DNA from: Fuerstiella sp.
GTDB lineage: Bacteria; Planctomycetota; Planctomycetia; Planctomycetales; Planctomycetaceae
Length of the DNA stretch: 64,000 bases
Assembly: GCA_022843805.1 (NCBI GenBank)
Contig: JALHMY010000026.1
Span: forward strand, 1 to 64,000
Direction: 5' to 3'
Positions 1 to 10,010 of this stretch are shown here, piece by piece. Under the pieces are notes generated by a model that was not told the DNA's origin, did not search any database, and saw only the letters and a list, made by a program, of their open reading frames with translations. A program made the translations under genes and the position numbers. Numbering within the stretch: position 1 is the first letter of the stretch; each line of letters opens with the position of its first letter.

Positions 1-101
1 ACTGGCTCGCAGCGATTTCACGAGCTCAGAAAACCAGCGCCAGACCACTTACTGAACATTCACACCTCTGCTGGTTTTGAAGCGCCCACGAGTGGCTGGT
101 T
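1..101. other. junction upstream of the truncated glucan synthase, with a short direct repeat
   Basis: This stretch does not encode the glycosyltransferase sequence expected before the next gene. An 18-base motif (CTGGTTTTGAAGCGCCCA) occurs at 71-88 and again at 96-113, 25 bases apart. The second copy provides the TTG that opens the downstream reading frame. A frame from base 2 stops at 53-55 and could be the tail of an upstream gene, but it is too short to identify. Confidence 0.5.
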
Positions 102-3100
102 TTGAAGCGCCCAATGACAGTAGGAAAGGGAATCTACGACGTTGATGCCTTTCGGCGGCAATGTTCGGACTTTCCGGAGAACCTTATTCTTAGTCATGAT
201 TTGCTGGAAAGCTGTTACAGTCGATCGGCACTCCTGAGCGATGTGATTCTGTATGAGGATTATCCTTCGAGTTATGCGGTGGAAGCCGGTCGGCAGCATC
301 GCTGGATTCGGGGTGACTGGCAGATCGCTGAATGGCTGTTTCCAAGGGTGCGAGGATTTGCGGCGATTAACCTCGCAAACCCCATTTCGGCTCTTTCGCG
401 ATGGAAAATACTTGACAATCTCAGAAGAAGTCTTCTGCCTTCACTGATGATTGTTTTCCTGCTGCTGTCCTGGTTTTCCGGCTCGATTATCTCGGCAGCA
501 ACAGCCACCGTATTTGTGCTCACCGTCATTTTTCTGCCACGGCTGCTGAATGCCATTGTGAGCTTTACCGCATGGCCTACTGACCTGCCTTTTTCGACTC
601 ATCTGGCAACAACCACCATAGCAATGGGCAGGCCGCTGGCGGAATGCCTGCTGACCCTGACTCTGCTGCCTTTTGAAGCATACAACAATCTGGATGCGGC
701 TATACGTTCGCTCGTCCGAATGTACTGGACCGGTGAAAAGTTACTCGAATGGAAGACGTCTGGTGACTCCAGCCGGAGTTCTCGAGATGATCTGGCAACG
801 TTCTTTCGATCAATGCTGCTTTCACCGTCGCTGGCGGTGCTGACGATAACCATGCTCGCGATATGGCGGCCGGAGGTTTTGCGGATGGTCTGGCCGCTGC
901 TCCTGCTTTGGATATTCTCACCATTGACTGCATGGTGGCTTAGTCGGCAATTCCCGCCTCGGACGATTCGCCTGTCGGAACGACAGCATCAGTATCTGAG
1001 AAAGCTGTCTCGCCGAACATGGCGATACTTTGAAACTTTTGTGACCGAGGACCACAACTGGCTGCCTCCGGACAATGTACATCTGACATCCGGAGAAGTT
1101 GTGGCGTCAAGGACCAGCCCGACGAATATTGGGATGGCCCTGCTGGCGGATCTTGCCGCCTGCGATTTTGGTTATTGTTCTGTCGAACGATTGCTGGATC
1201 GGACCCAAAATACCTTCTCGACTCTGCACCGCATGGAACAGTACCGGGGGCATTTCTACAACTGGTACGATACCCAGACCCTGATGCCGCTGGTTCCGCG
1301 ATATGTTTCGTCAGTCGACAGTGGAAATCTGGCGGGTAACCTGCTGGTGCTCGGAAGCGGACTGCTTCAGCTGGCGGACGCTCCGATCGTTCCTGAACAG
1401 CTGCGACATGGTCTGAGAGACACGCTCAGCATCCTGCTTGATGAAGCCCGGGGACGGGTTCGCGGAGCGGAAGATGAATCTCTGCCGAGAATTGACGGAC
1501 AGGCTATTCGTCTGATCGCAATGTCCGTGGAAGCACTTGATCGGCAATTCGGCTCAGTGACTTCGGTTATCAGCACGCTCACGGAACTGATGAAGGCAAT
1601 CCGCAGCCAGCAGTTTAAAGCTGTGGGTCAGAATGAGGTCAAATGGTGGGTAAACGCGTTCGACGGAATGTGCGAGGATCATATTGCAGACCTGCATCAG
1701 CTGGCGGCATGGACGACGCTGACCCCACCACCAGCACGGCTTCGGGTCTGTCCGGCGGAGATAGCTCGCCGCGCCGATCATCCGGCCGGCGGTGAATCGG
1801 GGCAGATCATTGCACCTCTGCGAAAGCTGATGGCTCAGCTGGACTCTGTCATGAGTCTGCGTGACGTTACAGCGCTGCCGGAATCTTCGGGGTCGCTTCT
1901 CGAAAATATTGAGGAGGAACTGAGTTGCAAAGAATGTGGTTCAGCGGCAGACCTTGCAGCTGCCGGAGAATGGTTACAGGATCTTCGAAGTGCGATTGCT
2001 GAGTCATCGCATTTCGCAGCAGATCGAATCCGGAGGCTTGAGCAGCTGGCAGCGGAATGCGAAAACTTCGCCGACATGGACTTTGAGTTTCTTCATAACA
2101 GGCCACGACAGCTTCTGTCGATCGGGTATAACGCCGTTGAAAATCGTCTGGACAGCAGCTGTTATGACCTTCTGGCGTCAGAAGCTCGCCTTTGCAGCTA
2201 TGTTGTTGTGGCTCAGGGGAAAATGGGGCAGGATCACTGGTTTGCCCTTGGTCGGCTGCTGACAAGCGCCTGTGGCGCTCCGGCTCTGCTGAGCTGGAGT
2301 GGCTCGATGTTTGAGTATCTGATGCCACTTCTGGTGATGCCAACCTACGACAATACGCTGCTCGATCAGACATGCCGTGCAATTGTTAAGCGCCAGATTC
2401 AGTATGGGCGTCAGCGAGGTGTACCGTGGGGCATTTCTGAATCGGGTTATAATACGACTGATCTGCATGCCAATTATCAGTATCGCGCGTTTGGAGTGCC
2501 TGGGCTTGGATTGAAACGTGGCCTTGTTGATGACCTTGTGATCGCGCCCTACGCAAGTGCTCTTGCCCTGATGGTCCTTCCTGATGCGGCTTGTCGAAAT
2601 CTGGAGCGTCTTTCCAGCGAGGGACGAGAGGGTCGCTACGGTCTGTTTGAAGCCGTCGATTACACCCCGTCACGATTACCTCCCGGATCCGGCAGCGTAA
2701 CGGTTAAACAGGTCATGGCTCATCATGCCGGAATGAGTCTGCTGGCGATGGCCTATATCCTGCTTGACAGGCCGATGCAGCGTCGTTTTCAGGCGAATCC
2801 GGCCCTTAGAGCCTCAGAGTTACTGCTTCATGAACGGATTCCACGAACCACGGTTCCGGTGTACCCTCACGCCACCGAGGCGGGAGTCACCCGAAGCGTT
2901 TCGGCGGAAGAAGCAGGTACAATGCGTGTCTTCACGGATCCGGGAAGCTCGGTTCCTGAAGTCCATTTACTGTCGAACGGACAGTACCACGTGATGGTGA
3001 CCAGCGCAGGCGGCGGATACAGTCGATGGAAAGATCTCGCGGTCACTCGCTGGAGGGAAGATCCCACTCGCGACTGCTGGGGAACCTTCTGTTATCTGCG

Positions 3101-6100
3101 GGATGTTGAGAGTGGAGTGCTCTGGTCGAACGCATGGCATCCAACTGCCTCTGTTCCAAAGTTTTATGAAGCCATTTTTACACAGTCCCGAGCAGAATTC
3201 AGGCGACGGGATGAGCACATTGATTCGCACACACAAATCAGCGTTGCTGCTGAGGATGACCTTGAACTGCGTCAGATCATCCTTACAAATCGATCTGAAC
3301 GACCCCGCACGATCGAACTGACAAGCTATGCGGAAGTGGTGCTGGCACCTCAGACCCATGATGAAGCTCACCAGGCATTCAGCAATCTGTTTGTGCAGAC
3401 AGAGATCATTCCCGCTCGACAGGCCATCTTTTGTACTCGTCGACCGCGTTCGGCGGAGGAACGACCGCCATGGATGATTCACATGATGACGGCAATGGGC
3501 ACCGCCGCCAGCCCGCCGTCGTTTGAAACGGATCGTATGAAGTTCACGGGCCGGGGCCGTACGACTGCACTGCCGGCCGCCTTCGACTATCGAACGCCAC
3601 TTTCCAATACGGCAGGATCGACGCTCGATCCAATTGTCAGTATTCGCCACACTCTGCTGATTCAGCCCAATGAAACCGTCCGTATCGACATTGTGACGGG
3701 TGTCGCGGAATCGAGGTCTGGAGTTGAGGCGATGGCTGAAAAGTACAGTGACCCCAGCCTGGCAGATCGTGTTTTTGAACTCGCATGGACTCGCGGCCCC
3801 ATTCTGCTGCAGCAGCTGAATGCCTCAATCGTGGACGCGCAGGCCTACGGTCGACTGGCTGGTTCCGTCATTTATGCATCCTCACTCAGGCGAGCTCGCC
3901 CGTCTGTTCTGATTCGCAATCGTCGCGGACAGTCCGGACTGTGGGGATACGGAATTTCCGGTGACCTTCCCATCGTCCTTGTGCGTATCCGCAATATAGA
4001 GAACATTGAACTCGTGCGGCAGGCCGTGCAGGCCCATGCCTACTGGCGAATGAAAGGCTTGAGCGTTGATCTGGTGATCTGGAATGAAGATGACTCCGGA
4101 TATCGACAAACGCTTCAGGACACCATTCTGGATCTGGTTGCAGCAAGTCCGGAATCAGCAATGGTGGATCGACCCGCGGGGATCTTTATTCGACGGGGCG
4201 AGCAGATGTCAGAAGATGATCGTTCGCTGCTGCAGACGGTAGCGCGAGTCATTCTGCCCGATGATGGGGGCACCCTGATTGATCAGGTGAATCGACGCGA
4301 TCGGCTGGAGGTTTCGATACCACTGCTGCGACCGGTGAAACGACGGTTTGAAACCACCGTCGGCTCGGAACGTCATGCGTACGATCTGGCATTCTTCAAT
4401 GGGCTGGGCGGATTTAGTCAGGATGGTCGCGAATACATCATCGTTCTGAAATCCGGTATGGCCACACCAGCGCCGTGGGTGAATGTGATTGCAAATTCAC
4501 AGCTCGGTACCGTTGTTTCCGAAAGTGGTAGCGCTTACACGTGGGCCGAAAACAGCCATGAATTTCGGCTGACTCCCTGGAATAACGATCCAGTTTCAGA
4601 CACCTGCGGAGAAGCATTTTACCTTCGCGATGAAATGTCGGGCCGCTTTTGGTCTCCCTCTCCGGCCCCTGCGCGCGGCACCGGTACGTATATCACTCGC
4701 CACGGTTTCGGCTATTCCGTGTTTGAACATACCGAAGATGGAATTACCACCGAACTCTGCGTTTATGTGGCGGTGGATGCGCCAGTGAAGTTTGCCAGAG
4801 TCCGTATTACCAACAGGTCCGGAAGATCCCGTCCACTGTCACTAACCGGCTACTGGGAATGGGTGCTGGGCGAGGTACGAGGTCGCTCGCTGATGCATGT
4901 GATCACGGAAGTGGATAACGTGACGGGTGCGATCTTCGTTCGCAATCATTATAGCCCGGAATTCTCCGATCGAGTTGTGTTTGCAGACTGCAGTGAGATG
5001 TCTCGCACAATTACGGGCGATCGCACGGAGTTTCTTGGAAGAAACGGAGCAGCAGGTAACCCGGCAGCGCTTCGCAGGACGCGGCTGTCGAATCGTACTG
5101 GTGCCGGATTTGATCCATGCGCAGCGATTCAGACACAATTCACTCTGGATGATCGCCAGGAAAAGGTGATCATTTTCACTGTCGGTGCCGGTCGGAATGA
5201 TGACGAATCTCGCCAGCTGGTTCAGCGATTTCGAGGTGAAGGAAACGCTCAGGGAACACTTGAAGGAGTCTGGCATTACTGGAGCCAGGCTCTCGGAGCT
5301 GTGTACGTCGAAACGCCCGATGCTGCTGTCAACTTTATGGCGAATGGCTGGCTCGTTTATCAGACACTGGTCTGCCGAATGTGGGCTCGTACAGGATTCT
5401 ACCAGTCCGGAGGTGCGTTCGGATTCCGCGATCAGCTGCAGGACGCGATGGCGCTGATCCACGCGGAACCCGGATTGCTGAGAGAACACCTGCTGAGGGC
5501 AGCATCAAGACAGTTTCGTGAAGGAGACGTCCAGCACTGGTGGCATCCACCGGCAGGGCGCGGTGTACGAACACATTTTTCCGATGACCTGCTGTGGTTG
5601 CCGCTCGCAATCTGTCGTTATGTTCGTATCACCGGAGATACCGGTCTGCTGAACGAAATCGTACCATTTTTGAGTGCCCGGCTGCTGCATGCGGACGAGG
5701 AATCCAATTACGATCTCCCGCACATTTCCGATGACTCCGGCTCCCTGTATGAACATGGTATCCGTGCCATCGATCGCGCGCTGCGATTCGGAGTTCATGG
5801 GCTGCCCCTGATGGGATGCGGAGACTGGAATGATGGCATGAACCTTGTCGGTCAGCACGGCAAAGGTGAAAGCGTGTGGCTGGCATTCTTTCTGTACGAT
5901 ATTCTGAATCAGTTCGCGAAACTCGCTCTGTCTCAGGGTGATGCAGCGACAGCCGATCGCTATCTGGTGGAAGCAGGCAGGCTTCGCGGAAACATTGAAC
6001 AGCATGGATGGGATGGGGAGTGGTACCGTCGGGCATGGTTTGATGATGGTACTCCTCTGGGGACCCAGGATAACTCGGAATGCCAGATCGATTCTATTTC

Positions 6101-6782
6101 CCAAAGCTGGGCAATCCTGTCGGGAGCCGGTACTGCCGAGCGAACACAGACTGCCATGGAGAGCGTTAATCGCCGACTTGTACGTCGCGACGCACGTTTG
6201 ATTCAGTTACTGGATCCGCCGTTTGATAAGTCGAATCTGAATCCCGGATACATTCGAGGATATGTGCCGGGAGTTCGCGAGAATGGCGGACAATATACGC
6301 ACGCTGCCATCTGGACGGTCATGGCGTTCGCTGCAATTGGCGACCGGGATCGCGCATGGGAACTCTTCTCCATGATTAACCCGGTCACACACGGCTCAAC
6401 GCCGGAAAGCCTGTCCACTTATCGAGTGGAACCCTACGTTGTCGCCGCTGATGTTTATGCAGTGCCACCGCATACGGGCCGAGGCGGCTGGACCTGGTAC
6501 ACCGGATCAGCCGGATGGATGTACCGACTGATTACGGAATCACTGCTGGGACTTCAGCTGGATGTCGATAAACTGCGATTCAATCCTCGTCCCCCTCGCC
6601 ACTGGCCGTCGTTCAAAATTCACTATCGGCACTACCAGACTTTTTATCACATCCATATTCTGAATCAGGGTGACGGAACAGGGATTCGACGTTTCACAGT
6701 CGACGGACATGATCAAAGGGACCATTTGATTGTTCTGATCAACGATCATGTGGAACACTTTGTCGAAATTGAGCTGCAGTAA
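102..6782 (+). CDS. cyclic beta-1,2-glucan synthase (NdvB-like), N-terminally truncated
   Basis: The frame encodes 2226 residues matching the C-terminal three quarters of NdvB-type cyclic beta-1,2-glucan synthases, which are usually near 2800 residues. It opens with the last part of the GT84 glycosyltransferase (GKGIYDVDAF, then LSHDLLE and the RWIRGDWQ motif). Membrane segments follow at about 111-155, 168-196 and 243-282, then a glycoamylase-like domain at about 300-895. Two GH94-type beta-sandwich regions lie at about 930-1220 and 1423-1720, and a C-terminal alpha-barrel at about 1722-2220 carries GDWNDGMN with the likely catalytic Asp. In the family the GT84 part polymerises UDP-glucose and the GH94 part trims chains by phosphorolysis. 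Here the UDP-glucose-binding half is missing, and only TTG or an internal ATG at 114 could start translation. It is either a decayed gene or a gene split by rearrangement at about base 113. Confidence 0.85.
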   Translation: MKRPMTVGKGIYDVDAFRRQCSDFPENLILSHDLLESCYSRSALLSDVILYEDYPSSYAVEAGRQHRWIRGDWQIAEWLFPRVRGFAAINLANPISALSRWKILDNLRRSLLPSLMIVFLLLSWFSGSIISAATATVFVLTVIFLPRLLNAIVSFTAWPTDLPFSTHLATTTIAMGRPLAECLLTLTLLPFEAYNNLDAAIRSLVRMYWTGEKLLEWKTSGDSSRSSRDDLATFFRSMLLSPSLAVLTITMLAIWRPEVLRMVWPLLLLWIFSPLTAWWLSRQFPPRTIRLSERQHQYLRKLSRRTWRYFETFVTEDHNWLPPDNVHLTSGEVVASRTSPTNIGMALLADLAACDFGYCSVERLLDRTQNTFSTLHRMEQYRGHFYNWYDTQTLMPLVPRYVSSVDSGNLAGNLLVLGSGLLQLADAPIVPEQLRHGLRDTLSILLDEARGRVRGAEDESLPRIDGQAIRLIAMSVEALDRQFGSVTSVISTLTELMKAIRSQQFKAVGQNEVKWWVNAFDGMCEDHIADLHQLAAWTTLTPPPARLRVCPAEIARRADHPAGGESGQIIAPLRKLMAQLDSVMSLRDVTALPESSGSLLENIEEELSCKECGSAADLAAAGEWLQDLRSAIAESSHFAADRIRRLEQLAAECENFADMDFEFLHNRPRQLLSIGYNAVENRLDSSCYDLLASEARLCSYVVVAQGKMGQDHWFALGRLLTSACGAPALLSWSGSMFEYLMPLLVMPTYDNTLLDQTCRAIVKRQIQYGRQRGVPWGISESGYNTTDLHANYQYRAFGVPGLGLKRGLVDDLVIAPYASALALMVLPDAACRNLERLSSEGREGRYGLFEAVDYTPSRLPPGSGSVTVKQVMAHHAGMSLLAMAYILLDRPMQRRFQANPALRASELLLHERIPRTTVPVYPHATEAGVTRSVSAEEAGTMRVFTDPGSSVPEVHLLSNGQYHVMVTSAGGGYSRWKDLAVTRWREDPTRDCWGTFCYLRDVESGVLWSNAWHPTASVPKFYEAIFTQSRAEFRRRDEHIDSHTQISVAAEDDLELRQIILTNRSERPRTIELTSYAEVVLAPQTHDEAHQAFSNLFVQTEIIPARQAIFCTRRPRSAEERPPWMIHMMTAMGTAASPPSFETDRMKFTGRGRTTALPAAFDYRTPLSNTAGSTLDPIVSIRHTLLIQPNETVRIDIVTGVAESRSGVEAMAEKYSDPSLADRVFELAWTRGPILLQQLNASIVDAQAYGRLAGSVIYASSLRRARPSVLIRNRRGQSGLWGYGISGDLPIVLVRIRNIENIELVRQAVQAHAYWRMKGLSVDLVIWNEDDSGYRQTLQDTILDLVAASPESAMVDRPAGIFIRRGEQMSEDDRSLLQTVARVILPDDGGTLIDQVNRRDRLEVSIPLLRPVKRRFETTVGSERHAYDLAFFNGLGGFSQDGREYIIVLKSGMATPAPWVNVIANSQLGTVVSESGSAYTWAENSHEFRLTPWNNDPVSDTCGEAFYLRDEMSGRFWSPSPAPARGTGTYITRHGFGYSVFEHTEDGITTELCVYVAVDAPVKFARVRITNRSGRSRPLSLTGYWEWVLGEVRGRSLMHVITEVDNVTGAIFVRNHYSPEFSDRVVFADCSEMSRTITGDRTEFLGRNGAAGNPAALRRTRLSNRTGAGFDPCAAIQTQFTLDDRQEKVIIFTVGAGRNDDESRQLVQRFRGEGNAQGTLEGVWHYWSQALGAVYVETPDAAVNFMANGWLVYQTLVCRMWARTGFYQSGGAFGFRDQLQDAMALIHAEPGLLREHLLRAASRQFREGDVQHWWHPPAGRGVRTHFSDDLLWLPLAICRYVRITGDTGLLNEIVPFLSARLLHADEESNYDLPHISDDSGSLYEHGIRAIDRALRFGVHGLPLMGCGDWNDGMNLVGQHGKGESVWLAFFLYDILNQFAKLALSQGDAATADRYLVEAGRLRGNIEQHGWDGEWYRRAWFDDGTPLGTQDNSECQIDSISQSWAILSGAGTAERTQTAMESVNRRLVRRDARLIQLLDPPFDKSNLNPGYIRGYVPGVRENGGQYTHAAIWTVMAFAAIGDRDRAWELFSMINPVTHGSTPESLSTYRVEPYVVAADVYAVPPHTGRGGWTWYTGSAGWMYRLITESLLGLQLDVDKLRFNPRPPRHWPSFKIHYRHYQTFYHIHILNQGDGTGIRRFTVDGHDQRDHLIVLINDHVEHFVEIELQ

Positions 6783-7073
6783 TGCAGTATCGACGCCCTG
6801 GATAATCTTTTCCCGGTTCTGGAATTCCCGGACCTGCCGGACCTCAAAGTTGGGCCGTTTGTCTGACGCGAGGTCGTTAAATGGCGGTGAACACCCGGTT
6901 TTCTGCAGCGAAACTGAGGGTGCCAGGCAGGGATTCGTGGAAAGAGCCCGTTTTTATAGCTGCCGGTCCGCGTTAAAGGTCTTGCGGTGGATCGCCGCTT
7001 CTCTATGATTCCGCCTCTCATGAGAAAGGGACTTTACCAGCGATTTTGCTGTTTTTGTCCTCTTATGAATCTC
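6783..7073. other. non-coding spacer
   Basis: This lies between the glucan synthase stop and the terminator before cysC. Short frames exist on both strands but none has a convincing start or recognisable composition. I see no other structure. Confidence 0.5.
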
Positions 7074-7107
7074 AGGCCGGGTTTGTTTGTCTCGGCCTTT
7101 CTTTTTT
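7074..7107 (+). terminator. Rho-independent terminator
   Basis: A 6-bp stem AGGCCG (7074-7079) pairs with CGGCCT (7093-7098) and runs into a T-rich tract, TTTCTTTTTT, ending at 7107. It lies about 290 bases after the glucan synthase and just before the APS kinase, so it separates the two transcripts. Confidence 0.65.
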
Positions 7108-7140
7108 CGCATTGTGTGAACCGCGGGAGTAGTTGCTGGA

Positions 7141-7752
7141 ATGACCGAGCAGAAATCGACGAATGTGACATGGCACGAACATCATGTAAGCCGGGAAGAA
7201 CGCCAAAAACTGAATGGTCACAAAGGTGCCGTGCTGTGGTTTACCGGGCTCAGCGGCTGTGGCAAGAGCACAATTGCAAACGCCGTGGATCAGATGCTGC
7301 ACGCGAAGGGCATTCATACCTTTGTGCTGGACGGTGACAATATTCGAATGGGACTGAACAAGAATCTTGGATTCTCGCCGGAAGATCGTACCGAAAATAT
7401 TCGCCGTATCGGCGAAGTCTCCAAATTGTTTGCGGATGCTGCAACGATCGTATCCACTGCCTTTATCTCTCCTTACAAAGCAGACCGCGATCTGGTGCGA
7501 GCTCTCATGCCCGCTGGAGAATTCATCGAGATTTACGTGAATGCCAGTCTGGCCACCTGCGAGGCACGTGACCCAAAAGGCCTTTACAAAAAGGCCCGGG
7601 CAGGACAGATCAAAGGCTTCACCGGAATTGATGCGCCATACGAAGCGCCCGAAAAGCCCGAACTTGTCCTGGATTCTGACGGCAAGGGTATCGAACAGCT
7701 GGCCAAAGAAGTCATTGCTTATCTGGAAAACAAGGGCTTTATGTCCGTCTGA
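7141..7752 (+). CDS. cysC: adenylylsulfate (APS) kinase
   Basis: This 203-residue cytoplasmic enzyme is expected to phosphorylate adenosine 5'-phosphosulfate with ATP to make PAPS, the sulfuryl donor for sulfotransferases and for sulfate assimilation. The Walker A motif GLSGCGKST is at residues 36-44. It is followed by the family motifs LDGDNIRMGLN, ENIRRIGEVSKLFADA, FISPY and DPKGLYKKA. Length fits stand-alone CysC. The start ATG has a GGGAG sequence about 11 bases upstream. No ATP sulfurylase or reductase lies nearby, so the partner enzymes must be elsewhere. A terminator follows at 7789-7816, so it is probably monocistronic. Confidence 0.96.
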   Translation: MTEQKSTNVTWHEHHVSREERQKLNGHKGAVLWFTGLSGCGKSTIANAVDQMLHAKGIHTFVLDGDNIRMGLNKNLGFSPEDRTENIRRIGEVSKLFADAATIVSTAFISPYKADRDLVRALMPAGEFIEIYVNASLATCEARDPKGLYKKARAGQIKGFTGIDAPYEAPEKPELVLDSDGKGIEQLAKEVIAYLENKGFMSV

Positions 7753-7788
7753 TGACGACAATTTTGTTGTTTGAAGCAGATTTCGCGA

Positions 7789-7816
7789 GGCTGGGAGACA
7801 AATCCCAGCCGCTTTT
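7789..7816 (+). terminator. Rho-independent terminator after cysC
   Basis: The 8-bp stem GGCTGGGA (7789-7796) pairs exactly with TCCCAGCC (7803-7810), with a 6-base loop, followed by GCTTTTT. Position and T-tract fit the end of the cysC transcript. Confidence 0.75.
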
Positions 7817-7930
7817 TCATGAAACGCAGTTGCTCTCGCTTTATGGTGCCGCCATCATCGAATGCAGCATAATTTCATATCAGCACGGCCTGGCAGAAGT
7901 ACGCCTACTCCCATGCAGGAAAAATCGCAG

Positions 7931-9565
7931 ATGGGACACTTTGAACTGGACTGTCCTGGATGCAACAAGCGGCTGCGAATGGGGGCCGAACACCTCGGTA
8001 AAACCGTTCGCTGTCCGGCGTGCAAAACAATTTTTCCGGCGGCCGCTGTTGCCGCCCCGACCGTCGCTGATCCCGTTATTGTGATTGAATCACCGCCACC
8101 GAAGCGAGCGTCTGGCAGTCGCGAACAGCCGGACGACGGTACGGATAATGGTGTAAAAGAGCCGCGTGTTCGCACGGCGAGGATTATCTCTCCCGCACCA
8201 GCCACTCAGGCTGAGCCAGTGCGGGAAACAAGGCCGTCACCCAACTCGCCGCCAAAACAAACATCCAGTGGTTCACGTGTCAGTTCAGGGCCTTCGACAA
8301 AACGGCCAGGGACCTCTGCATCATCTGACGAACCTTATCAGGAGCCTCGTCCATCGCCTCGTCGCCGGGCTCCCCGGAAAAGTCGCAGGGAAGCGGATTC
8401 ATGGGAGACTGCGTTTAGTGACCCATGGTCCAGCGATGGTGAAGCCATTGATCCCTATGACCAGCCCGATGCGGATGATCCGTACTCGGCAGCACCTCGA
8501 TCCACTCGACCTTCGTCTCGACGCAGAAAGTCCGACACTGGTGGAAAGGTGGTGAAGATTCTCCTTTTCCTGCTGCTTGCTGCGGCTGGTCTGGGAACGG
8601 TCGGAGGACTTGGCTACCTGCTGTTCACAAATCTTCCGGGTATTCCGGGATTCAGCAATGTTGTCGATCTGACCTATATGCCCGAAAACCTGGAAGCAAT
8701 TGTCTGCGTCCATCCGGCACAAATGCTGGCGTCTCCCGTGATGCAGCAGCTGAGCAGCAAGTTTCCTCAGATGAAGGAGTCCATGAACCAGGGCACAAAT
8801 GAATTGAAAATACAGCCAGAAAATGTTGAAAGCGTGACTGTCGGAATGTGGCCGGATCCTTCCATGACGAGTCAGTTGCCGGGAATGGCCACCATGATGC
8901 CCTGGAACACTCGACGCGGCGGCATGGGAATGCTGATGGTGATGAGGCTCCGCAGCCCGCTGGACACAGCAACAACTCTGTTCGGTCAGACAAGCGACTA
9001 CAACGGCACGAAACTGTATTCCAATGGCACTCAGTCGATCTGGACACCATCACCCACAATTGTGGTAATGGGCAATGATGCGGCGGTAAAGGCTGCCGTG
9101 GATCGGGGTGAAAAGCAGTTCCGCTTTTCCCGGTTTGATTTCGTGGGACGTGGCGGTTCGATGACGCTGGCGGCTGTCGGAAAGCCATCCTCCGGACCAC
9201 CTCCAGGCGCATTTCCTTCAGGCATTAATCCAGCTGTTCGGCTGGCTAATTCAATCGGCGGCAAAGCAACGGCGGTGGGCTTTGGTATCACATTTTCAAG
9301 TAGCATTAATGTTACTGCCGCCATTCAGTGTCAGGACAGCAATCAGTCTGAAACGCTGCAGAAAGAAATGCAGGATGCTGTGACGGAGGGAAAGAATCAG
9401 CTCTCCACGATCCAGAATAATCCAATGGTTGGAACATTCATCACAGCTCTGAAACCGGTGCTGGATGCAATTTCGATCACTCGAAGCGGATCAACTGTCA
9501 ATATCAGCTCAACGATCGATCAGTCTGTCATCAGTGCCATTCCGTCTGCTCCGCCGGGCTTCTGA
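7931..9565 (+). CDS. membrane-anchored protein with an N-terminal MJ0042-type zinc finger
   Basis: The protein starts with a zinc-ribbon module with two CxxC pairs (CPGCNKRLRM and CPACKTIF), the arrangement of MJ0042-type domains that open many planctomycete membrane proteins. A Pro/Ser/Arg-rich linker of about 170 residues follows. One transmembrane helix comes next (VVKILLFLLLAAAGLGTVGG), then an exported domain of about 320 residues that I do not recognise. The frame is open from 7862, but I chose the ATG at 7931 because the zinc finger starts right after it and AGGA sits just upstream; 7913 is an alternative. The topology puts the finger in the cytoplasm and the C-terminus outside. The function is unknown. 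Confidence 0.8.
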   Translation: MGHFELDCPGCNKRLRMGAEHLGKTVRCPACKTIFPAAAVAAPTVADPVIVIESPPPKRASGSREQPDDGTDNGVKEPRVRTARIISPAPATQAEPVRETRPSPNSPPKQTSSGSRVSSGPSTKRPGTSASSDEPYQEPRPSPRRRAPRKSRREADSWETAFSDPWSSDGEAIDPYDQPDADDPYSAAPRSTRPSSRRRKSDTGGKVVKILLFLLLAAAGLGTVGGLGYLLFTNLPGIPGFSNVVDLTYMPENLEAIVCVHPAQMLASPVMQQLSSKFPQMKESMNQGTNELKIQPENVESVTVGMWPDPSMTSQLPGMATMMPWNTRRGGMGMLMVMRLRSPLDTATTLFGQTSDYNGTKLYSNGTQSIWTPSPTIVVMGNDAAVKAAVDRGEKQFRFSRFDFVGRGGSMTLAAVGKPSSGPPPGAFPSGINPAVRLANSIGGKATAVGFGITFSSSINVTAAIQCQDSNQSETLQKEMQDAVTEGKNQLSTIQNNPMVGTFITALKPVLDAISITRSGSTVNISSTIDQSVISAIPSAPPGF

Positions 9566-9594
9566 TGAATCCCGCTGGCTGTAACAGGCCGGAA

Positions 9595-10010
9595 GGTTTT
9601 AAACACCTCCTCCCCCAGCAAAGCTGGGGGAGGTCGAGCGAGCGGCAGCGAGATCGGGAGGGGGCCGGGTGAACTGCGGGGCGAGGGTGTTATTGGGACG
9701 TCGTTGAGTGCAACACGCGGCGGGCCCTCCCCCGGCCTTCGGCCGACCCCTCCCACTTCGCTGCGCTGCGCGGGAGGGGAGGTTTTAAAAACCTCCTCCC
9801 CCAGCGAAGCTGGGGGAGGTCGAGCGAGCGAAGCAAGCTCGGGAGGGGGCCGGGTGAACTGCGGGGCGAGGGTGATATTGGGGCGGCGTTGAGTGCAACA
9901 CGCGGCGGGCCCTCCCCCGGCCTTCGGCCGACCCCTCCCACTTCGCTGCGCTGCGCGGGAGGGGAGGGTTTTAAATACCGCCTCTCCCAGCAGAACTGGG
10001 GGGAGGAAGA
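9595..10010. repeat. GC-rich tandem repeat, 186-bp period, two full copies and a partial third
   Basis: GGTTTTAAA-type unit starts occur at 9595, 9781 and 9967, exactly 186 bases apart. Each full unit contains a hairpin built on CTCCCCCAGC-GCTGGGGGAG, a purine-rich stretch, and a second palindromic block (GGCCTTCGGCC, then TTCGCTGCGCTGCGCGGGAG). Copies 1 and 2 are nearly identical. Copy 3 stops after the first hairpin. Open frames on both strands here follow the repeat period and look like artefacts of base composition. Confidence 0.9.
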
